The translations under genes were made by a program, and so were the position numbers. A stretch of DNA of 18,644 nucleotides from assembly GCA_021604825.1 (NCBI GenBank), contig BQJS01000087.1, positions 1 to 18,644 of the forward strand, in the 5' to 3' direction. The notes beneath the pieces were generated by a model. The model made no database searches and was not told the origin of the DNA. It saw only the letters and a program-made list of their open reading frames with translations. Shown here piece by piece: positions 13,634 to 18,644 of this stretch. The stretch is from Phycisphaerae bacterium. GTDB lineage: Bacteria > Planctomycetota > Phycisphaerae > UBA1845. Positions within the stretch are counted from its first letter, which is position 1. Each line of letters begins with the position of its first letter.

Positions 13634-14128
13634 ATGGACGATGGTGAACAGAACGTGTCCGAGCGACTTGGCGCCCTTCGAATTATCGTGGTCCTGATGG
13701 CACTTGGGATCGCCGCATTCACCGCGATGTCGCAAGTGGTTCCCTTTGAACCGAATGCATCACAAGAGAAGCTGATGACCATGATCACCGTGGGCATGGG
13801 AGTGGTCAGCTTCGTCGGGTATTTCGTGATGCGCATGGTGATTTTGTCCAGCGCCCGATCGAAGTTTGATCGCGACGATCCTCAGTCCGCCAAGTCCGTA
13901 TCCTTTCAGATTTACTTTCTGATTACGCTGATGGGCTCGGCGTTGGCGGAAGGGTTCGCACTCTTGGGAATTGTCGCGTCGATGATCACCGGACAGCGAC
14001 TGCTATTGATCAGCGCGGCGATTGCGGTCGTGGCGATCGCGCTTCAGTTTCCGACCGCCAACAGTTTTGCGCGTTGCTATCAATCCATCACCGGCAATCC
14101 GCTGCCATCTTCCGATTGGCCACGTTGA
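13634..14128 (+). CDS. Four-TM membrane protein of unknown function
   Basis: A 164-residue protein. The start is set at ATG 13634, with GGAG 11 nt upstream; a GTG at 13586 would add 16 residues without a Shine-Dalgarno. Four hydrophobic segments are visible: ALRIIVVLMALGIAAFTAM, MITVGMGVVSFVGYFVM, FQIYFLITLMGSALAEGFALLGIVA and LLLISAAIAVVAIALQFPTA. The linker between the second and third is charged (SARSKFDRDDPQSAKS). It ends 2 nt before the lipoprotein start, so the two are coupled. I recognise no family. Confidence 0.8.
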   Translation: MDDGEQNVSERLGALRIIVVLMALGIAAFTAMSQVVPFEPNASQEKLMTMITVGMGVVSFVGYFVMRMVILSSARSKFDRDDPQSAKSVSFQIYFLITLMGSALAEGFALLGIVASMITGQRLLLISAAIAVVAIALQFPTANSFARCYQSITGNPLPSSDWPR

Positions 14129-14130
14129 TC

Positions 14131-14661
14131 ATGAGAAACCAACACATCATCCTGTTCGGCGCGATCGTTGCGGCGATGATTTCGTGCAGAGAAGCCGGGT
14201 CGGCCGTCGTTCCGAAACCGTCGCCACAAGCTGAGCAGAACACGTCAAGCAACGGTGCTCCGCACGAACCTGACGCGGGTACAAACGGACCAACTGTTGA
14301 GGCACCTTCTGTGTCGACGTCAGGCTTGAGTGCCGAAGATACTACGCTCGATCCACCACCGCCCTTGGATTTTCAACCGCCAAGCCAAGCCGGCCTACAG
14401 AGCGGTTGGGCATCTATTGAAGAACGAGCCGAACCGGCAAAGCGCGCCTGGATCGAAGGAACGACGCAGCGTTCGGACAAGCTCGTGATTGAAACCGAAA
14501 ACGTACGCCAATTCGAGTTGAACCTGCCACACTTGGGTGTCGATTGGAGCGAGCGTATTGTCCTTCGCATCGACGGCTCGACGAGCGAACTCACCAAGAA
14601 ACGTTGGCCCAGCATGATCCTCCAGCGCACGCCAGCCGGCGCGTGGGTTGTTGTTGACTAA
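14131..14661 (+). CDS. Putative lipoprotein of unknown function
   Basis: A 176-residue protein starting 2 nt after the upstream stop. MRNQHIILFGAIVAAMISC looks like a lipoprotein signal with Cys19 as the acylated residue; Met at -3 makes the lipobox imperfect. A disordered Pro/Ser/Thr/Glu-rich linker follows (about 25-90, with DPPPPLDFQPPSQ). A compact C-terminal domain of about 80 residues ends in ILQRTPAGAWVVVD. That domain alternates polar and hydrophobic residues, like a small beta domain. It is probably exported and anchored, possibly as partner of the 4-TM protein. No family is recognised. Confidence 0.78.
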   Translation: MRNQHIILFGAIVAAMISCREAGSAVVPKPSPQAEQNTSSNGAPHEPDAGTNGPTVEAPSVSTSGLSAEDTTLDPPPPLDFQPPSQAGLQSGWASIEERAEPAKRAWIEGTTQRSDKLVIETENVRQFELNLPHLGVDWSERIVLRIDGSTSELTKKRWPSMILQRTPAGAWVVVD

Positions 14662-14678
14662 ACGAGAATAAAACCCCC

Positions 14679-15341
14679 ATGACCTACATCCCGATCCCCT
14701 ATTCCATGGAACCAAGAGACACGGCCTCGATGCTTGCAGGTACGCAGGAACTGCTCGCCAAGATGCGGACGCGCCGAAGCTGTCGCGAGTTTTCGGACAA
14801 ACCGGTTTCAAAGGAATTGATCGAATCGTTGATCGCCGTCGGACACTCTGCCCCCAGCGGTGCGAATCGACAACCGTGGCACTTCGTCGCCATCGACGAC
14901 CCGGCGATCAAGAAAGAAATCTGCATTGCAGCCGAAAAAGAAGAGCGCGAAAGTTACACCAACCGAATGCCACCAGCATGGCTCGCCGCACTCGAACCAC
15001 TCGGCACCGACGAACACAAACCCTTCCTCGAAATTGCCCCGTGGCTCGTCGTGATCTTTCAAGAAAGCTGGGTCATGATCGACGGGCAAAAACAACCCAA
15101 CTACTACCCGGTCGAATCGGCAGGGCTAGCCGCCGGCATGTTCTTAACCGCCTGCCACCTCGCAGGACTAGCCACCCTAACCCACACACCAAGCCCAATG
15201 AAATTCCTACGCGTCATCCTCCACCGCCCGGAAAACGAAAAACCGTTCCTGCTCATTCCAGTCGGCTATCCGGCTGACGACTGCATGGTTCCAAAGATCG
15301 AAAAAAAACCGATCGACGAAGTGCTGCAATGGAATCGATAG
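14679..15341 (+). CDS. Nitroreductase-fold flavoprotein, iodotyrosine deiodinase-like
   Basis: A 220-residue FMN protein of the nitroreductase superfamily. The FMN-binding start RTRRSCREFSDKPVS (31-45) and APSGANRQPWHFV (58-70) are typical. The lid region and C-terminus resemble iodotyrosine deiodinase (IYD): SYTNRMPPAWL, KPFLEIAPWLVVIF, LAGLATLTHTPSP, RPENEKPFLLIPVGYPA and VPKIEKKPIDEV. E89, Y93 and K114 have the same spacing (4 and 21) as human E157, Y161 and K182, which hold the amino-acid part of iodotyrosine. It probably removes halogen from mono-halogenated tyrosine, or acts on a related aromatic. The natural N-terminus MTYIPIPYS supports this start. It is 17 nt after the lipoprotein gene. 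Confidence 0.88.
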   Translation: MTYIPIPYSMEPRDTASMLAGTQELLAKMRTRRSCREFSDKPVSKELIESLIAVGHSAPSGANRQPWHFVAIDDPAIKKEICIAAEKEERESYTNRMPPAWLAALEPLGTDEHKPFLEIAPWLVVIFQESWVMIDGQKQPNYYPVESAGLAAGMFLTACHLAGLATLTHTPSPMKFLRVILHRPENEKPFLLIPVGYPADDCMVPKIEKKPIDEVLQWNR

Positions 15342-15351
15342 GAACGAATTG

Positions 15352-15681
15352 ATGCCATCCGAACATCACGACTCAAGCGAAAGCATCTGGAGGCGTGCAT
15401 CCCGGAAGGAAAGGGCGTCGATATTAGAAGCTGAACTTCGGGATTTGCTCTGCGAATGGGATCCATACGGACTGCTTGATATTGGCTGTTCGACGGACGA
15501 TTTCGATTCCATGCTAAGTCCAATCCTAAAACTGCTGGACCGAGGAATCTCACGTCCGGTACTTGCAAGTCAATTGGAGACGTATTTCAAGAACCATTTC
15601 GGATCCGGACCGACAACCCCCCAATTCGAAGCGGCTGCGAATGCAATCTACGACTGGTACTCAGCCAAGGAAATCCTATGA
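15352..15681 (+). CDS. Small DUF1871-like protein
   Basis: A 109-residue soluble protein. ATG 15352 has AGGA 8 nt upstream, which overlaps the stop of the preceding gene; a TTG just before it is less likely. The core is LLCEWDPYGLLDIG (33-45), then TDDFDSMLSPILKLLDRG and LASQLETYFKNHFG (71-84). WDP(Y/I)G followed by DDFD/DEYD and a final helix with F..HFG resembles the small helical DUF1871-type proteins. No catalytic residues are evident. It is the last gene of the plus-strand cluster and ends 12 nt before the convergent methyltransferase gene. The family call is by memory of the motif and is tentative. Confidence 0.72.
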   Translation: MPSEHHDSSESIWRRASRKERASILEAELRDLLCEWDPYGLLDIGCSTDDFDSMLSPILKLLDRGISRPVLASQLETYFKNHFGSGPTTPQFEAAANAIYDWYSAKEIL

Positions 15682-15693
15682 CTCACGAAGCGG

Positions 15694-16704
15694 CTATCGC
15701 GACCGGCGCAACACGACGCGGACGATGCGGCTGATGAGATCGTTCAGCGATATTGTTGGATGGTTTCGTTTTGCGGCAGTTAACAGATTGGCATCCACTC
15801 TGACCAGGTCTTCTGTGCGCGTGCGTGGGATGACGGTTAGAATCTCGAAACCTGCCGAAGTGGCGTACTCGTTCAGATCGGCGATGGTCATTCGATTCAG
15901 GCAGTTGTCGAAATAGCTTAACGCGCGAGTTGCTTCCTGCGGGCGAAATTGATTCAGATATGCTGCGATATCTTCACGGTCGAATCGCACGTGGCCCCAG
16001 GGAATATCCAGCGTGACGAGCGAATGGCCACCGTCGATGGCGAAGAACGGATTGTATTCGTGATACGCGTACCCACCGGGCTTTAGCAGCCGATGCATTT
16101 CCGAGAACGCGCTCCGTGGATCGGCGATGTGTTCGAGCGTGCGCCAACTGCACACCAGATCGAACGATTTGTCCGGCAATTCTGAATTGGCGACGTTGTG
16201 CTTGCGCAATTGGATCGTGTCAGGTGCCGGCCTGGGCTGCCCATTTTTTGCCAAATATTCGTCTGCGATTCGAGTCAGGCGATCGCCTTCGCTTGCAAAC
16301 GCGAGGTCAATTCCGACGACCGAGCGGGCACCGGCTGACGCCACGAACATCGGCTCGACGACGTCGCCGCATCCGACGACCAACGCATCGTCGACGTCGA
16401 AACGACCACCGAAGGTAGCCAACACGCGGCGGGCCAATTTCAGTCGACTGGTGACGCCGTCCATCTCGGTGACAGCCTCAGCATCACTCGGCGACGCTGG
16501 TTCGTCTTCGAGCATTCGAGACCAACCGGGTTTGAGCTGATCTCTGTGCCCCGCAACCAGTTCATGCGTTATTCCGAATTGGTCGCTGAAGTTTTCCCCG
16601 GTGGCAGATTCGATGACTGAACTGACCATGCTTGCGTCTCCATGGCGTTGAAAGGCCCCCTTTATATCGGCAAATTCGCCGTGATCAGGATAGCGGGCCA
16701 CCAA
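15694..16704 (-). CDS. Class I SAM-dependent methyltransferase
   Basis: A 336-residue protein with a Methyltransf_11-type core. Motif I is ALVVGCGDVVEPMFVASAGARSVVGIDLA-like (about 107-135; D133 ends strand 2). The post-I and motif II region is FDLVCSWRTLEHIADP (181-196), and LLKPGGYAYHEYNP (206-219) is the motif III strand. DGGHSLVTLDIPWGHVRF, after the core, resembles the substrate lid of polysaccharide- or quinone-type methyltransferases. An N-terminal extension of about 100 residues (GITHELVAGHRDQLKPGW) is not assigned. The substrate is unknown. Start 16704 is the first Met; Met26 is an alternative. It is convergent with the DUF1871-like gene and divergent from the 1-TM gene. Confidence 0.88.
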   Translation of the reverse strand: MVARYPDHGEFADIKGAFQRHGDASMVSSVIESATGENFSDQFGITHELVAGHRDQLKPGWSRMLEDEPASPSDAEAVTEMDGVTSRLKLARRVLATFGGRFDVDDALVVGCGDVVEPMFVASAGARSVVGIDLAFASEGDRLTRIADEYLAKNGQPRPAPDTIQLRKHNVANSELPDKSFDLVCSWRTLEHIADPRSAFSEMHRLLKPGGYAYHEYNPFFAIDGGHSLVTLDIPWGHVRFDREDIAAYLNQFRPQEATRALSYFDNCLNRMTIADLNEYATSAGFEILTVIPRTRTEDLVRVDANLLTAAKRNHPTISLNDLISRIVRVVLRRSR

Positions 16705-16790
16705 ACGGACTACCGCACCACCTAGACCATTGCGCCTCTAGCATCAGCTGGGAAATGGTCGATATTGAGTTCGTTCCGAATTCAAAGTGA

Positions 16791-17006
16791 ATGCGATCAA
16801 TGACCGAAATACTCGCCGCCATTTTCCAATTCATCATCATCGCGATCATCAGCATCATCGGAGCCGCCATCGCCATGTGTGCGGTGCCGGTGATCTTAGT
16901 CCGCACTTGGGGAAGACCAGACCGCCACTTCTTCAGCGAATTGTGGCGATTTGCAAAGAAGCTCTCGGTGGCAATGCTGGAAGCCGTGGGCGCATCCGGC
17001 TTCTAA
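16791..17006 (+). CDS. Small membrane protein
   Basis: A 71-residue protein with one long hydrophobic segment (about 8-38: AAIFQFIIIAIISIIGAAIAMCAVPVILV), which could span once or as a tight hairpin. A basic amphipathic tail follows (RTWGRPDRHFFSELWRFAKKL). A second ATG at 16800 is an equally possible start; neither has a strong Shine-Dalgarno. It ends 19 nt before the creatininase-family gene, so the pair is probably co-transcribed. No family is recognised. Confidence 0.62.
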   Translation: MRSMTEILAAIFQFIIIAIISIIGAAIAMCAVPVILVRTWGRPDRHFFSELWRFAKKLSVAMLEAVGASGF

Positions 17007-17025
17007 TTTCGAGAGAGGTAACCGC

Positions 17026-17817
17026 ATGACCCAAATCGAGCAACCTTGGCAGTTGGCCGAACTCAACTACGCGTTCGTGAAGGAGCAGCGCTTTGAAGTG
17101 GCTGTTCTACCGCTGGGTTGCACTGAACCGCACAACTTGCATCTGCCTTACGCCACCGACACGCTGGAAGGCGATGCCATCGGTGACGCCATCTGCCGCG
17201 TTGCCCATGGCAAGGGCGCTGGCGTTGTGCTGCTTCCGACGATTCCTTACGGCACAACGAGCAATCAGCGCGGGTTACCGCTTTCGATGAACCTCAATCC
17301 GTCTACGCTGCATGCGGTGATCACCGATCTTGTTCGGTCGCTTGAAGCGTGCGGGATTCACAAATTGCTCTTGCTCAATAGTCACGGTGGCAACGAATTG
17401 AAACCGTTGATGCGCGAGCTGTATGGCCAAACGGGCGTGCGCATTTTTCTTTGTGACTGGTTTCGCGCGTTGGGCGATGTTTATTCAGATATCTTCGACG
17501 CGAAGGACGACCATGCCGGCGAGATGGAAACGTCGATCATGCTGGCCGAGTACCCGGATTTGGTTGCCCGCAAACCGGACGGAACACTGACCGCCGACGA
17601 AGGCGCGACCCGCCCGACGCGATTTGAAGCCGTCAATCAGGGATGGGTGTCCATTACCCGACCGTGGAAAGGGTTGACCACGAACACCGGCGCGGGCAAT
17701 CCGCATGCCGCCTCGGCTGACAAAGGTCGAAAGGCAATCGACCTGCTGGCCAACCGCATTGGCGAATTCGTTGCGGAGTTGGCTGGCAGTGAGATCGACG
17801 ACAGTTTCCCGTTCTGA
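17026..17817 (+). CDS. Creatininase-family metal-dependent amidohydrolase
   Basis: A 263-residue protein. ATG 17026 has AGAGG 7 nt upstream, which decides against a longer in-frame start at 16951. The family's metal-site motifs are in place: LPLGCTEPHNLHLPYATDT (28-46; E34, H36, D45), NSHGGN (118-123; H120) and DDHAGEMETS (161-170; E166). Gly122 stands where true creatininase has the Glu ligand of its second metal, so creatinine is an unlikely substrate. NSHGGN is the form seen in relatives that hydrolyse formamides or peptide-like amides (such as MftE or FAPy-type deformylases). It is cytoplasmic, with no signal peptide. No cofactor-biosynthesis genes are nearby to narrow the substrate. Confidence 0.9.
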   Translation: MTQIEQPWQLAELNYAFVKEQRFEVAVLPLGCTEPHNLHLPYATDTLEGDAIGDAICRVAHGKGAGVVLLPTIPYGTTSNQRGLPLSMNLNPSTLHAVITDLVRSLEACGIHKLLLLNSHGGNELKPLMRELYGQTGVRIFLCDWFRALGDVYSDIFDAKDDHAGEMETSIMLAEYPDLVARKPDGTLTADEGATRPTRFEAVNQGWVSITRPWKGLTTNTGAGNPHAASADKGRKAIDLLANRIGEFVAELAGSEIDDSFPF

Positions 17818-17831
17818 TGTGATTTCAATTC

Positions 17832-17852
17832 AAGAGAGGTGATCCTCTTTTT
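17832..17852 (+). terminator. Short terminator after the creatininase-family gene
   Basis: AGAGG/CCTCT (17835-17839 and 17844-17848) with a TGAT loop, flanked by AAG and TTTTT so the stem can extend to 8 bp including a G-T pair. It begins 15 nt after the stop. The stem is short but followed by T residues. Confidence 0.55.
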
Positions 17853-17904
17853 CACTCTGTGCAGCACTGGATTCCAATAATCGCTTTGACCGTTTTCGCT
17901 TTCC

Positions 17905-17933
17905 CCTGGATTCCCGCGTGCGCGGGAATGACG
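17905..17933. repeat. REP/MITE-like palindrome (ATTCCCGC...GCGGGAAT)
   Basis: Perfect arms ATTCCCGCG and CGCGGGAAT (17909-17917 and 17920-17928) within CTGGATTCCCGC...GCGGGAATGACGG. This sequence type is a well-known dispersed intergenic repeat in many Gram-negative genomes. It lies between a plus-strand terminator and a convergent minus-strand gene, a typical REP location. Confidence 0.7.
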
Positions 17934-17970
17934 GCATGGGTGCCTTGCTGCGTTTGAACCTAATGCGTTC

Positions 17971-17988
17971 TAAATGCAGACGCATTTA
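17971..17988. other. Perfect inverted repeat over the stop codon of the PilT-family gene
   Basis: TAAATGC/GCATTTA (17971-17977 and 17982-17988) with an AGAC loop. It overlaps the TAA of the minus-strand gene. A competing hairpin AATGCGT/ACGCATT (17962-17968 and 17980-17986) shares bases with it. No T run follows on the minus strand, so a classical terminator is doubtful; mRNA 3'-end protection is possible. Confidence 0.45.
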
Positions 17989-18644
17989 AACAAACGCCTC
18001 GGGATGTTTGGCGAAGCGGCGGGCGGTTTCTGCTGAAATTCTTCCGGTAGATACCAATCCTTGCAGGCTGTCGTCGAGGCGGATCATGCCGTCGGCTCGT
18101 CCGGTTTGGATGGCCGACTCGATCGCTTCGAGTTTGCCGAGTCGGATGCCGGCGCGGACCGGGTTGTTGACGATCATGGTTTCCAGCGCAAGTGCCCGCC
18201 GGCGCGTTGGATCGACGTCGGGCAACAAGTGTTGAGCGATGACGAACCGCAGGTTGTATGAAAGCTGCACGCGGATGTCGTCTTGAGCCGAATGTTCAAA
18301 CAAGTCGACGAAGCGGCTGATCGCCCCTTTGGCATCTTTCGTGTGCATCGTGGTCAAAATCAGATGCCCGGTTTCGGCGGCTGACAATGCCATCCGGGCG
18401 GTATCGCGATCGCGAATTTCGCCGACCAAGATGACATCCGGGTCTTGCCGCAGGCCAAATTTCAATCCGTCATAAAACGAATCGCAATCGACGCCGACTT
18501 CGCGCTGCGTGATAATCGTGTGATCCGTGTGGGCGTATCGGTACTCGATCGGGTCTTCCGCGGTGATGATGCGATAGCCACCGCACTCGTTGAGCAAGTT
18601 CACCATTGCAGCCAGGGTCGTCGATTTTCCTGAACCGGTCACGC
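17986..18644 (-). CDS. Type IV pilus retraction ATPase, PilT family, partial (5' end off the window)
   Basis: The frame is open at the right edge; 219 codons are visible, beginning in Walker A (G-V-TGSGKSTT). An N-terminal PAS-like part of roughly 120 residues should lie beyond the window. Visible motifs are the Asp box AEDPIEY, Walker B VILVGEIRD and the His box TTMHTKDAKGAISRFVDLF, then the PilT-type C-terminal helices (LSYNLRFVIAQHLLP, ALETMIVNNPVRAGIRLGK). The zinc tetra-Cys motif of PilB/GspE ATPases is missing, which favours PilT/PilU. It powers pilus retraction and twitching, or a related secretion system. Within MTGSGKS the GTG codon that could be read as a start is the Val of Walker A. 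Confidence 0.92.
   Translation of the reverse strand, partial: VTGSGKSTTLAAMVNLLNECGGYRIITAEDPIEYRYAHTDHTIITQREVGVDCDSFYDGLKFGLRQDPDVILVGEIRDRDTARMALSAAETGHLILTTMHTKDAKGAISRFVDLFEHSAQDDIRVQLSYNLRFVIAQHLLPDVDPTRRRALALETMIVNNPVRAGIRLGKLEAIESAIQTGRADGMIRLDDSLQGLVSTGRISAETARRFAKHPEAFV

Overview
The window looks like chromosomal DNA of a planctomycete, probably marine and Pirellula/Rhodopirellula-like. The inference rests on four things. The aa3 oxidase operon has an unusual gene set. Heme A synthase carries a Cys-rich insert of the CxxCGYDLRG...CPECG type that recurs in planctomycete proteins. There is a small CAVCFGDPDS-type membrane protein, and Shine-Dalgarno motifs are frequently weak. No phylogenetic test could be run.

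Positions 1-8173 (minus strand) hold one ten-gene cytochrome oxidase operon, read from right to left: coxB (CuA subunit), coxA (catalytic subunit), coxC, coxD, a 2-TM protein, a signal-peptide protein with a CAVC motif, ctaA (heme A synthase), ctaB (heme O synthase), and an ABC ATPase with its ABC-2 permease, which runs off the left edge. Several junctions overlap (ATGA or TGATG), so subunits, heme A biosynthesis and an exporter are expressed together. A hairpin after coxD may lower expression of the assembly half. Upstream of coxB are a short 16-bp-period repeat and a clear terminator belonging to the next gene, a secreted cupredoxin-like protein (8686-9414).

Positions 9880-13297 hold housekeeping-type genes. 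These are a divergent RNase HII-like protein, a stand-alone STAS protein with a promoter, ribosomal protein S21 with its terminator and a terminator-like leader hairpin, and HslU with an unusual C-terminus and no adjacent hslV.

Positions 13634-15681 (plus strand) are a tight four-gene cluster: a 4-TM protein, a putative lipoprotein, a nitroreductase-fold protein with the substrate residues of iodotyrosine deiodinase, and a small DUF1871-like protein. It converges on a SAM methyltransferase (15694-16704, minus). A second small plus-strand operon (16791-17817) encodes a 1-TM peptide and a creatininase-family hydrolase, followed by a terminator and a dispersed-repeat type hairpin. A PilT-family ATPase enters from the right edge.

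I saw no CRISPR array, tRNA, rRNA, intact insertion sequence or prophage. The best leads are the oxidase operon (exporter, Cys-rich CtaA insert, CAVC protein, missing K-channel lysine), the RNase HII-like protein with altered signature residues, and the deiodinase homologue.
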